DNA of 38,173 nucleotides, from positions 1-38,173 of the forward strand of contig JAJDCQ010000121.1 in the NCBI GenBank assembly GCA_029260755.1. Reading direction: 5' to 3'. The notes under the pieces were generated by a model that ran no database searches, had not been told where the DNA came from, and saw only the letters and a list, made by a program, of their open reading frames with translations. The stretch's first letter is position 1. Each line of letters begins with the position of its first letter. The DNA is from Planctomycetota bacterium. Lineage in GTDB: Bacteria > Planctomycetota > J058 > JAJDCQ01. This document shows, piece after piece, positions 23,033 to 31,378 of the stretch. Both the position numbers and the translations under genes were made by a program.

Positions 23033-24562
23033 TCAGGCCTTCGCGACGGCGTCGGGGTCCTGGCTCTGGCTCTCGCCCGCGAGCGTCCGACGCGTCATCT
23101 CGCGCTGGGCGAGCCGCTCGCGAGCGACGCGGCGCTCCTCGGCGGTGATCGTGGCGAAGAATCGCGCCTCGGCCGACGTCGTCGTGGCGCCGTCGTCGCC
23201 GCTCCGCGAGCCGGCCGAGTCGCCGGTGAGCTGCGCGAGCGAGGCGTGGTCGCCCGAGCTCGCGGCCGTCAGCGCCGCGGGGCTGAGGACGCCCGAGCTG
23301 CCGAGGATGCGGATCCCCGACATCCGGAGGCTCTCCCGCAGCGCCCGGCGGTTACTCTCCTCCTGGGTGAGCCCCTCGTAGATGGGCGCCTCGCGCTTCC
23401 CCCAGCCGGTCGCCACGGCGTAGGCGACGATCCGCTCGAAGTAGTCGCGCCAGCCAGGCCGCTCGATCCCGGTCCCGCGCAGGCACATCACCGTCTCGTA
23501 GTCCTCGAAGAACTTCTCGGTGACCAGGTACGGCTCGAAGAGGGCGAACTTGTCGAACGCCGCCCGGGCCTTGCCCCGGAGGGTGAGCCGGAGCCAGAGC
23601 CCGATCAGCCACCACTTCCACGGGCCGACCTTCTTCGTCCTCGTGATCGGCGGCTGACCGACCTCGGCGCGCTCGCGGTCGTAGATCTCGTAGAGCCACT
23701 CGATCATCTCGTGGAGCGGGATCGCGTCCGCCGCGGCCGTGAGATGGAGCGTCTTGCCGATCGCCTCCTCCTTCCGGCCGAGCGCCAGGGTCGCATCGCA
23801 GACGTAGTCGACCGGGACGACGTCGAGGGTCGTCCCCGGCAGGATCGGCAGGATCGGCAGGGCGCCCCGGTAGGCGAGCCGGATCGGGAAGTAGAGGACG
23901 TTGAAGTTGCTCGTCTCGCCGGTGCGCGCATCCCCGACGACGATCGACGGGCGCACGATCGTGCACCTCATCCCCGGCATCGCCGCCCGGACGAGCTCCT
24001 CCGCCTCCGCCTTGCTCCGTTCGTACTCGTTGTTGAACGCCGAGGCGCCGGTCGGGACGCCGCCCGCCCGGATCCGCCCGCGCTGCCGCCCCGCCACGTA
24101 GGCGGTCGAGACGTGGACGTAGCGGCTGATCCCGTGGTCCGCGTCGGCGAGCATCGCCAGCTCGATCGCGTTCCGCGCGCCGCCGACGTTGATCGGCTGC
24201 GCCTCCTCGTAGGTCTGGTCGAACTCGGTCGAGGCGGCCGAGTGGATCACGAGGTCGATCTTGGACGCGAGCCGCGTCCGGTCCTCCTCGGAGATGCCGA
24301 ACCTCGGCGCGGTCAGATCGCCGCGAACCCAGCTCACCCGCTCGACGGCGTCGTGAGCCGCCTTCGCGTCGCGCTTCAGGAGGGCCTGGATCGTCTTGCG
24401 CCCGCGCTTGCGCGTCTCGTCATCGTCGCCCGCCCGGACGAGGCAGTAGATCCGCGCCTTCGGGTGGTCCGCGAGCAGCCGGACGAGGAGCTGGCCACCG
24501 ATGAACCCGGTCGCCCCGGTCACGAAGACGGCTCTCGGCGATGCGCCCGACGCTCGGCTCAC
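23033..24562 (-). CDS. NAD(P)-dependent SDR, thioester/fatty acyl reductase-like
   Basis: A 509-residue extended SDR of the NAD-binding-4 (male sterility/thioester reductase) type. VFVTGATGFIGGQLLVRLL (about 12-30) binds NAD(P); LVIHSAASTEFD and the catalytic YERSK (Tyr near 178, Lys near 182) follow. TTLDVVPVDYVCDATLAL is the usual substrate-domain strand. Relatives include acyl-CoA and carrier-protein thioester reductases; the C-terminal 130 residues (Ser/Thr-rich, then a charged helix) are unassigned. The start ATG overlaps the ftsH stop by ATGA, so translation is coupled. The link to lipid genes downstream suggests an acyl substrate, but that is inference. Confidence 0.85.
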   Translation of the reverse strand: MSRASGASPRAVFVTGATGFIGGQLLVRLLADHPKARIYCLVRAGDDDETRKRGRKTIQALLKRDAKAAHDAVERVSWVRGDLTAPRFGISEEDRTRLASKIDLVIHSAASTEFDQTYEEAQPINVGGARNAIELAMLADADHGISRYVHVSTAYVAGRQRGRIRAGGVPTGASAFNNEYERSKAEAEELVRAAMPGMRCTIVRPSIVVGDARTGETSNFNVLYFPIRLAYRGALPILPILPGTTLDVVPVDYVCDATLALGRKEEAIGKTLHLTAAADAIPLHEMIEWLYEIYDRERAEVGQPPITRTKKVGPWKWWLIGLWLRLTLRGKARAAFDKFALFEPYLVTEKFFEDYETVMCLRGTGIERPGWRDYFERIVAYAVATGWGKREAPIYEGLTQEESNRRALRESLRMSGIRILGSSGVLSPAALTAASSGDHASLAQLTGDSAGSRSGDDGATTTSAEARFFATITAEERRVARERLAQREMTRRTLAGESQSQDPDAVAKA

Positions 24563-26577
24563 CGACCCGCCCCCTTCGTCTCCGCCGCGCTCGGCTCCTC
24601 GGCCGGCGCCTCCTCCTTCTCCGGCGCGCCATCATCGACGCCGCGCTCCGAGCCGCCCGGCCGCGTCTGGGCCCGCTCGCTCGGCTCGAAGCCGTGCTCG
24701 CGCAGGATCGCGAGCAGCTCGTCCTGCTCGACCACCTCGCGCTCCATCAGCCGGTCGGCCGTCGCCCGGAGGACGGCCTCCCGATCGGCGAGGATCTCGC
24801 GGACGCGCTGCTGCTCGCGGTCGATGATCGCGGCGACCTCGGTGTCGATCTCGCGCGCGGTCTGCTCGCTGTAGCCGCGCGGCGCCGGATCGACGGCGCC
24901 CGCGCCCTCGAGGAACGGCGTCCGGGGTCCGGGATCGAAGACGAGCGGTCCGAACCGCTCGGTCATCCCGTACTCGCGCACCATCCGCCGCGCGATCTCG
25001 ACGACGCGACGAAGGTCGTCGGCGGCGCCCGTCGAGAGCTCGCCGTAGATGAGGTCCTCGGCGGCGCGCCCGCCGAGGGCGACCGCGATCCGCGCCTCGA
25101 GCTCCCGGCGCGTCATCAGGTACCGGTCCTCGGTCGGGAGCTGCATCGTGTAGCCCAGCGCCGCGACGCCGCGCGGGATGATCGAGATCCGGTGCACCGG
25201 GTCGGCGTGGTCGATGCTCGCGGCGACCAGGGCGTGGCCCGCCTCGTGGAAGGCGACCCGCTCCTTCTCCTTCGGGTTCATCACGCGCCGCTTCCGCTCG
25301 AGGCCCGCGACCGTCCGGTCGATCGCCTCCTCGAGGTCGGCCATCGTCACGCCGTCGCCGCCGCGCCGGGCTGCGAGCAGGGCCGCCTCGTTGATCACGT
25401 TGGCGAGGTCGGCGCCGACGAACCCCGGCGTCCGCCGCGCGATCACCTCGAGGTCGACCCCGTCGGAGAGGGTCGCCTTGCGGGCGTGGACCTCCAGGAT
25501 CGCGATCCGGCCGGGCAGGTCGGGGCGGTCGACGACGACCTGGCGGTCGAACCGGCCCGGCCGCAGGAGCGCCGGATCGAGGATCTCGGGGCGGTTCGTC
25601 GCGGCGAGGAGGATCACCCCGTCGTTGTCGTCGAAGCCGTCGAGCTCGGCGAGGAGCTGATTGAGCGTCTGCTCGCGCTCGTCGTGACTCCCGGAGAGCG
25701 CCATCCCCCGCTGCTTTCCGAGCGCGTCGATCTCGTCGATGAAGACGATGCACGGCGCGTTCGTCCCGGCCTGCTTGAAGAGGTCGCGCACCCGCGCCGC
25801 GCCGACGCCGGCGAACATCTCGACGAAGTCGCTCCCCGACATCGAGAAGAACGGGACGCCGCTCTCGCCGGCGACCGCCTTCGCGAGGAGCGTCTTGCCG
25901 GTGCCGGGCGCCCCGAGGAGGAGCACGCCGCGCGGGATGCGTCCGCCGAGGCGCTTGAAGCGGGCCGGGTCGCGGAGGAACTCGATGATCTCGCGGAGCT
26001 CGTCCTTCGCCTCGTCGATCCCGGCGACGTCGCCGAAGGTGATCCTGGTCTCGGTCTCGGCGTAGATCTTGGCGCGGCTCTTCCCGAACGAGAGCGATGC
26101 CTGCTGCGGCGTCAGCCGGCGCATCATCAGGAATGTTCCACCAATGATGACGGCGACGAGACAGATCGGCAGAAAGAAGAAGATCAGGAGCGTGCCGAGG
26201 AAGCCGTCGCTCTCGATCGCCCCTTCGTAGCGGATCTCGGCGAGCTCGAGCACCGAGATCAGGTCGGGATCCTCGATCCGGACGGCCAGGAACTCGCTCA
26301 CCTCCGTCTCGGCGCTCGACTCCGGGTCGAGGCGCAGGGCGACCGGTCCGGTCAACTTCCCCTGGATCGTCTCCCGGCCGATGCGGCAGGATGCCACCTT
26401 GCCGGTCGCGACGAGCTCGTGGAACTGATCGTAGGTGATCCAGCGAGCCGACGGACGATGGAGCAGGGCGTTGTAGAGGATGAGGACGCCGACCAGCCCG
26501 ACGACGATCGCGACGCTCACGTAGAGCTGGCGACGAGCGGCGGGATCCGGAGCGGGCGCGGGCGACGGCGAGGGCAC
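24559..26577 (-). CDS. ftsH: ATP-dependent zinc metalloprotease FtsH
   Basis: A 672-residue membrane AAA+ protease that degrades misfolded or regulated membrane and cytoplasmic proteins as a hexamer. Two membrane spans (about 17-39 and 125-149) bracket a periplasmic domain. The AAA module has Walker A GAPGTGKT (about 224), pore loop region MSGSDFVEMFAGVGAARVRD, Walker B CIVFIDEIDALGKQRG, and the second region of homology ATNRPEILDPALLRPGRFDR. The protease site is HEAGH (His near 443), with a downstream zinc ligand in the STGAADDL region. Start GTG 26577 has GAGGA nine bases upstream. The acidic tail is variable. It heads a five-gene minus-strand cluster. Such genomes often carry several ftsH copies, so it may be a paralog. 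Confidence 0.96.
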   Translation of the reverse strand: MPSPSPAPAPDPAARRQLYVSVAIVVGLVGVLILYNALLHRPSARWITYDQFHELVATGKVASCRIGRETIQGKLTGPVALRLDPESSAETEVSEFLAVRIEDPDLISVLELAEIRYEGAIESDGFLGTLLIFFFLPICLVAVIIGGTFLMMRRLTPQQASLSFGKSRAKIYAETETRITFGDVAGIDEAKDELREIIEFLRDPARFKRLGGRIPRGVLLLGAPGTGKTLLAKAVAGESGVPFFSMSGSDFVEMFAGVGAARVRDLFKQAGTNAPCIVFIDEIDALGKQRGMALSGSHDEREQTLNQLLAELDGFDDNDGVILLAATNRPEILDPALLRPGRFDRQVVVDRPDLPGRIAILEVHARKATLSDGVDLEVIARRTPGFVGADLANVINEAALLAARRGGDGVTMADLEEAIDRTVAGLERKRRVMNPKEKERVAFHEAGHALVAASIDHADPVHRISIIPRGVAALGYTMQLPTEDRYLMTRRELEARIAVALGGRAAEDLIYGELSTGAADDLRRVVEIARRMVREYGMTERFGPLVFDPGPRTPFLEGAGAVDPAPRGYSEQTAREIDTEVAAIIDREQQRVREILADREAVLRATADRLMEREVVEQDELLAILREHGFEPSERAQTRPGGSERGVDDGAPEKEEAPAEEPSAAETKGAGR

Positions 26578-26702
26578 GACGGGCGGTCCTCGGAGAGGGA
26601 ACGAGGGGTCATGAAATCACGTCACGCTCGCCGCGGTCAACGCTCCGGGAGGCGCCCGGGCCGGCGCCGGGCGCCGGGCGACCGGGCGATCGGGGTCCCT
26701 CG

Positions 26703-27494
26703 ATGAACGAGCATCGATTCGTCGCGGTCGGGAGCTATCCGCGCGGCGCGGTCCGCCTGGAGCGCGTTCCCGAGCCGATTCCGTTTTCGTCCGAGGAGCG
26801 CGCGGCGATCGAGCGCGCATGGTCGACGGCGCTCGCCGGCGCGCAGACGCGCGGCGGGGTTCTCTTCCCGGGGCCGCTCCTCGGACTCCGCGGCGCGGGG
26901 CGGGACGACGACGGGGCGCTCCGCCTGCGCCTCGGCCCGACCGACTACCGCGAGTTCGTCGGGACGAACCTCGTCTCGCCGCCGCCGCAGCGTCGCTCGG
27001 ACGCTCTCGGCGTGAGCGCGGCGGTGGTGACCGCGTGCGGGCATCTGCTCCTCGGACGGCGCGGGCCGACGGTTCACGAACGACCGGGCGAGATCGACGT
27101 GTTCGGCGGCCACATCGAGCCCGGCGGCGACCCGTTCGACGCGATCCTCGCCGAGGTCGACGAGGAGCTCGGCGTCGGGCGAGACGACGCTCTCGAGCCG
27201 CGCGTGATCGGGCTCTCGGTCGTCCGGGCGAGCCGTAAACCCGAGCTCTGTTTCGAGGTGCGCCTCACGATCGACGAGGCCGCCGTCCGGGCGGCCGCCC
27301 GGACGGCGCGGGACCGCTTCGAGACGGGGGAGATCGTGAGCCTCCCCGCCACCGCCGCCGGGATCGGCGCCTTCGTCGGCGAGCGCGGCCACGAGCTCGC
27401 GCCGGCGGGGCGCGCGACGGTCGAGGCGCTCGCGATCGTCCTCGCCTCGGAGGCGGACGCGGACGTCGGCCACGCGGCGGGCGACCCATCTTGA
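26703..27494 (+). CDS. Nudix hydrolase, NUDT22-like
   Basis: A 263-residue protein with a Nudix box in residues about 135-157 (GGHIEPGGDPFDAILAEVDE then ELG), where the conserved arginine before the first glutamate is alanine but the EVDEE glutamates that bind Mg are kept. TDYREFVGTNL (about 80-90) and DALGVSAAVVTACGHLLLGR upstream resemble NUDT22, a UDP-glucose/UDP-galactose pyrophosphatase, so a nucleotide sugar is a reasonable substrate guess. There is no signal peptide. Only a weak GGGG precedes the ATG. The gene is divergent from ftsH across 125 bp and lies 118 bp before the TPR-esterase gene. Confidence 0.8.
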   Translation: MNEHRFVAVGSYPRGAVRLERVPEPIPFSSEERAAIERAWSTALAGAQTRGGVLFPGPLLGLRGAGRDDDGALRLRLGPTDYREFVGTNLVSPPPQRRSDALGVSAAVVTACGHLLLGRRGPTVHERPGEIDVFGGHIEPGGDPFDAILAEVDEELGVGRDDALEPRVIGLSVVRASRKPELCFEVRLTIDEAAVRAAARTARDRFETGEIVSLPATAAGIGAFVGERGHELAPAGRATVEALAIVLASEADADVGHAAGDPS

Positions 27495-27612
27495 CACGCC
27501 CCCGCGGGACCGATACCGTCATCGGCCGCTCGCGGTGGGTTTTCGGACGCGGACCGACCCTCGCGCGAGCGACTCGAACCACCGCCGCACCCGTCGCTTG
27601 GAGGTCCCCCCG

Positions 27613-28650
27613 ATGCGTCGCAGCCTGATCCCGTTTTTCGTCGTCGTCCTCGCCGCCGCGTGCCTCGCCGCGCCGAGCACCGCCCACGCCCAGGAGCCCG
27701 ACGATCTCGAGTTCCAGCAGGTCTTCGAGCAGGGGCTCGAGGCGATCAACAGCGGTCGCCACGACGAGGCGGTCGACCTCTTCAAGCGCTGCATCGAGCT
27801 CGCCCCCGAGCGTCCGACGGCGTACTACAACATCGCCTGCGCCCTCTCGCTCAAGGGTGAGAAGAGCGACTCCATCGACTGGCTCGAGAAGGCGCTCGAC
27901 AAGGGCTTCCTCGAGTTCGAGCACATGGAGCGCGACACCGACCTCGACAACATCCGGAACGAGGCGCGCTTCAAGGAGCTCGTCGAGAAGTTCAAGAAGG
28001 GCGTCATCGAGGGCATCGTCGCCCCCGCACACGTCCCGACCGGCGCCGCGCCCAAGGGCGGCCGCGGTCTGCTCGTGATGCTCCACGGCGCCGGCGGAAA
28101 CGCCGAGGACGACCTCGCTCGCTGGAGCGCCGTCGCCGACGAGCACGGCCTCGACCTCGTCGTCCTCCAGGGCGACCAGCGGGTGCCGCAGGGCGGCTTC
28201 ACCTACGGGAACGCCACCGAGACGACCGTCCTCGAGCGCGTCCGCGCGCTCATGAGCGAGCACGGCGTCAACAAGGACCGCGTCTTCATCGGCGGCTTCA
28301 GCATCGGCGGCTTCTGGGCCTTCCAGATCGCGATCCGTCACCCCGACCTGTTCGCCGGCGTCCTCAGCGTCAACGGCTTCTACGACGAGCGCGGCAACGA
28401 GGAGTTCCTCGCGTCGCTCGCCGAGAAGAAGAACCTCAAGGTGTTCTTCGTGCACGGTCGCGACGACGAGCGGACCCTCGAGCCCGCCCGCGAGATGCGC
28501 AACCAGCTCGCCGACTCCGGCGTCGAGGTCGTCCTCCGGCGCATCGCGGGCGGCCACGCGATCACGCCCGCCGCGGTCGGGCAGGCGACCCACGGGATCG
28601 GCTGGTTCCTCGGCAAGGAGACCGGCCAGTCGCCCAAGCGGATCTTCTGA
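27613..28650 (+). CDS. Secreted TPR-alpha/beta hydrolase (phospholipase/carboxylesterase type)
   Basis: A 345-residue exported protein. The signal peptide (MRRSLIPFFVVVLAAACLAA, cleavage near AHA-QE) is followed by one to two TPRs (about 30-100, including GLEAINSGRHDEAVDLFKRC and PTAYYNIACALSLKGEKSD), then a hydrolase domain (about 140-345). LLVMLHGAGGNAEDD carries the oxyanion loop, FIGGFSIGGFWAF the nucleophile serine (near 226), FFVHGRDDE the acid and GGHAI the histidine. The pattern fits the phospholipase/carboxylesterase or PHB-depolymerase group. ATG 27613 is preferred over the earlier in-frame GTG at 27535 because GGAGG lies upstream and the signal peptide then begins correctly. The next gene overlaps its stop codon. 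Confidence 0.9.
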   Translation: MRRSLIPFFVVVLAAACLAAPSTAHAQEPDDLEFQQVFEQGLEAINSGRHDEAVDLFKRCIELAPERPTAYYNIACALSLKGEKSDSIDWLEKALDKGFLEFEHMERDTDLDNIRNEARFKELVEKFKKGVIEGIVAPAHVPTGAAPKGGRGLLVMLHGAGGNAEDDLARWSAVADEHGLDLVVLQGDQRVPQGGFTYGNATETTVLERVRALMSEHGVNKDRVFIGGFSIGGFWAFQIAIRHPDLFAGVLSVNGFYDERGNEEFLASLAEKKNLKVFFVHGRDDERTLEPAREMRNQLADSGVEVVLRRIAGGHAITPAAVGQATHGIGWFLGKETGQSPKRIF

Positions 28651-29258
28651 TCGACCCGTCGTCGGAGGGTGCCGGGGGCGGCGAACGCGCCGTCCCCGCG
28701 CCCAACCCGTCGGGGGCTCCCGGATCCGCTCCAAGGATCCCTCCCCCGACGGCCTCCACCGCGGCGCCCCGCCGCCGACTCCTCGCCGAGCTCGAGCAGC
28801 TCTACCGCGACCTCGACGCCGAGCTCGCTCGCCACGCGCCCCGCTGCGAGCAGAGCGGCGCGTGCTGCGACTTCGGCGCGACCGGCCACACCCTGTTCGC
28901 GTCCACGGTCGAGCTCGCGTTCCTCGCGGAGCACGTCGACCTGAGCGCGTTCCCACCGCCGACCGCCGACCGCTGCCCCCTCCAGACCGCCGACGGCGCG
29001 TGCGGCGTCCGCGAGCACCGCGCGCTCGGCTGCCGCGCCTACTTCTGCGACCCCGGGTTCGCCGAAGCGATGCCCGAGGTGCACGAGACGTTCTACCGCC
29101 GGATCCAGTCGCTCTGGGACGAGCTCGGCGAGGCCGCCGGGCTGCCGTGGCGTTACGGGGAGTGGATGGGCGAGCTCCGGGCGCTCGGAACGGGGTCGGG
29201 ATTCTCGCCGGGAGGCGAGGATGGGGTCGGTGAGGGGGCGGGTCCGATGTCGGTGTGA
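28647..29258 (+). CDS. YkgJ-like cysteine-cluster protein, no standard start codon
   Basis: The frame read from 28647 is open to 29258 (about 203 codons) and encodes a clear cysteine-cluster domain: RCEQSGACCDFGATGHTLFA, then DRCPL, GACGV and GCRAYFCD, as in YkgJ/YkgJ-like proteins thought to bind zinc or an iron-sulfur cluster. The helix LLAELEQLYRDLDAELARHA precedes it. I find no ATG, GTG or TTG in this frame from about 28540 to the cysteine cluster. The best candidate is CTG 28647, whose TGA-overlapping position (CTGA) would couple it to the upstream hydrolase stop; a lost start or sequencing error is possible. The Pro/Gly-rich first 40 residues may be untranslated. The start is uncertain, the domain is not. 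Confidence 0.8.
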   Translation: MIDPSSEGAGGGERAVPAPNPSGAPGSAPRIPPPTASTAAPRRRLLAELEQLYRDLDAELARHAPRCEQSGACCDFGATGHTLFASTVELAFLAEHVDLSAFPPPTADRCPLQTADGACGVREHRALGCRAYFCDPGFAEAMPEVHETFYRRIQSLWDELGEAAGLPWRYGEWMGELRALGTGSGFSPGGEDGVGEGAGPMSV

Positions 29259-29322
29259 GAAGCGCGTTCCTGGAACGACGGAATCTCCGAGGCGGCGTCG
29301 ACTCGGCACCGACCGGAACGGT

Positions 29323-29434
29323 CCGCGCAATCCGCGTAATCCGCGGTTCGGTCTCTCTCGGCGTCGAACGAGTGGGAACCGCGGATTACGCGGATTACGC
29401 GGATTACGCGGATTACGCGGATTGCGCGGATTGG
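29323..29434. repeat. GCGGATTAC nonamer tandem array and inverted partner
   Basis: Six 9-nt units run from 29381 to 29434: four GCGGATTAC, then GCGGATTGC and GCGGATTGG. An inverted partner (CCGCGCAATCCGCGTAATCC, 29323-29342, continuing GCGG) lies to the left, so the transcript could fold into a long hairpin with a loop of about 30 bases. It fills the gap between convergent genes ending at 29258 and 29512. No gene is seen in that gap. Confidence 0.9.
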
Positions 29435-29511
29435 GAGTTGCCGATCCCGGGGTCATTGCCGTCGCGCGAGATCTGTTCCAGGAACGACGAAGCCTCTCCC
29501 AAGTCGGGGGC

Positions 29512-31368
29512 TCAGCCGCCGTCCTCGCCGGGCGGGTTGTCCGGCGGCGGCTCGCCGAAGCCCGGGGGAAGATCGTCGTCGCCACCCGCCGGCGGAGGGT
29601 CGCCCGCGCCGTCGCCCGCGCCAGAACCGTCGCCCGCGCCCGCGTCGTCGGTCCCGCCGGTGCCGCTCGGCTCATCGGTGCCGCCCGCGTCTCCGGTGTC
29701 GCCCGCGTCCGCGTCGCCCGCGCCGGCGTCACCCGGGCCGGTTCGGCCGTCGCCGGCTCCGGCGCCCTCGGATCCGCCCGAGCCGGCGTCGCCGGGGCCG
29801 GCGCCCTCGGAGCCCGCGCCCTCGCCGGAACCGCCGCTGCCCGCGTCGTCGTCGGAGCCGCCAGAGCCCGACGATCCTCCATCGGGCGTGCCGCCGCCGC
29901 CGCCATCGGCGGCGCCTCCGGCGATCGGAAGCGGGCCGGTGCCGAACGCCCCGGCGCCGAGCGACTGGTCGCCGACCTTCTGCACGCCGGCGCCGACCTT
30001 GGACCCGACGCCCTGAAGCGCGTTGCCGATGGCGCCGCGCACGGCGAAGCCCTTGCCGCGAACCGTGGAGACGAAGAGCGGCAGTGAGATGAGCAGCGGC
30101 ACGCCGATCAGGATCGCGCCCGTCCAGAGGGCGCGACGCGCCTCGTCGTCGCGGTCGACCGGCGTGACCCCGTCGGCGTTCTCCGGCGGCACGACCGCCT
30201 CGGGATCGGCCGGCGCGACCGGCTCGAGGCTGGGCGGCAACTCCCGCGGCGGCGGGGGCGGCTCGGGCGCACGACGGACGACCTTGCGCGCGACGACCGG
30301 CCCGCTGCGCTTGACCGCGGGGACCCGCTTCGCCGTGATGCCCTTCTTCATCCGCAGGGGCTTGGCGCCCTTCGCGGCCTTGCGGAACTTGGCGCCCTTG
30401 CCCTTGGCGCGCTTCCAGCGGCGCGCCTTCTCGGCCCGCGAGATCTCGTCCATCTCCTCGAGGGGAGCGAGCTCGTACTCACCGCTGTCCTCGAGGTCGG
30501 GGGGAGGCTCATCCTCGGGCGAGAGCCCGATGTCGGGGCGAACGGAGCCGATTCCGAGCGCGGCGGCGGTCAGGCCCTCGCCATCGACCTCGCTCGGGTC
30601 GTAGCCGTCGACGGCGCTCCCGTCATCGGCCGCCTCGAGCACCTCGGACGCGATCGATCCGCGGTCGGAGCGCTCGGGCACCTCCGAGAAGAAGTCGTGG
30701 CGTGGATTGAACTCGGCGAGCGGATCGGCCCCCGACTCGCCTCCCTCGCCCCCGTCGAGCTCGCTCGCGACGACCGCGACCGAGTCCTCCGGCTGACCGG
30801 CGGGCGCGGGGGCGACGCCGAGCTCGGCCGGCGAGATCGCCTTCACCCCGATGGGCGTCGGCGTCGGATCGGAATCGGAGACGACCGGCGGGACGATCGG
30901 GGCGACCGGCGGAGTGGGCGTCGGGGGCTCGGGCGCAGGCGCCGGCGCCACGGCCACCGGCGGCGCCCCGGCCGGCTCGGCGAGCCCCTCGGGCGTGAGG
31001 TAGAAGAGCTCCCCGCACTTGGGACACTTGATCTTCGTCCGCTTCCGGACGGCCTTGATCTGCAGCTCGCTCTGGCAGTAGCAGCAGATGAACCGGACGT
31101 TCTCGTCGACGGGACGGCTCACCGGCACCTCGACCGCGCCGCCCGTGGGGGCCGGCGCGCTCGGCCGGCTGACCGGCACCTCGACGGGCGCCGACGGCCG
31201 ACTCACCGGCACCTCGATCGGCGCCGACGCACCGCCGCTCGCATCGTCGGGGGGGATGATCACCTTCCGCGACTGGAAGCACCGATCACAGATCGCGCCC
31301 TCGTCGGCGGTGCCGTCGGCGCTCGGCGCGATCGCGACTCCACAAATCTCGCAGTAGCGAAGGTCCAC
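29512..31368 (-). CDS. Zinc-ribbon protein with one membrane span and long Gly/Asp/Ser-rich tail
   Basis: A 618-residue protein of modular, mostly disordered build. An N-terminal zinc finger (YCEICGVAIAP ... CDRC, about 5-31) is followed by three near-copies of EVPVSRPSAP (about 52-90), then a second zinc ribbon with CCYCQ and KCPKCGELF (about 95-123). A Pro-rich and acidic region leads to a strongly basic stretch (RWKRAKGKGAKFRKAAKGAK, about 313-332), one membrane span (about 412-437), and a C-terminal tail of some 150 residues dominated by Gly, Asp, Ser, Ala and Thr. Orientation and function are unknown. Similar zinc-ribbon plus membrane-span proteins are frequent in Planctomycetota. The gene is followed closely upstream by a five-span protein on the same strand. 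Confidence 0.75.
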   Translation of the reverse strand: MDLRYCEICGVAIAPSADGTADEGAICDRCFQSRKVIIPPDDASGGASAPIEVPVSRPSAPVEVPVSRPSAPAPTGGAVEVPVSRPVDENVRFICCYCQSELQIKAVRKRTKIKCPKCGELFYLTPEGLAEPAGAPPVAVAPAPAPEPPTPTPPVAPIVPPVVSDSDPTPTPIGVKAISPAELGVAPAPAGQPEDSVAVVASELDGGEGGESGADPLAEFNPRHDFFSEVPERSDRGSIASEVLEAADDGSAVDGYDPSEVDGEGLTAAALGIGSVRPDIGLSPEDEPPPDLEDSGEYELAPLEEMDEISRAEKARRWKRAKGKGAKFRKAAKGAKPLRMKKGITAKRVPAVKRSGPVVARKVVRRAPEPPPPPRELPPSLEPVAPADPEAVVPPENADGVTPVDRDDEARRALWTGAILIGVPLLISLPLFVSTVRGKGFAVRGAIGNALQGVGSKVGAGVQKVGDQSLGAGAFGTGPLPIAGGAADGGGGGTPDGGSSGSGGSDDDAGSGGSGEGAGSEGAGPGDAGSGGSEGAGAGDGRTGPGDAGAGDADAGDTGDAGGTDEPSGTGGTDDAGAGDGSGAGDGAGDPPPAGGDDDLPPGFGEPPPDNPPGEDGG

Positions 31369-31378
31369 GCGGGCGTCC

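Noticed and set aside
24541..26706. 721-codon plus-strand frame
   Set aside because: Antisense to ftsH, whose identity is certain.
29381..29434. CRISPR-like array
   Set aside because: Units are 9 nt, contiguous and without spacers.
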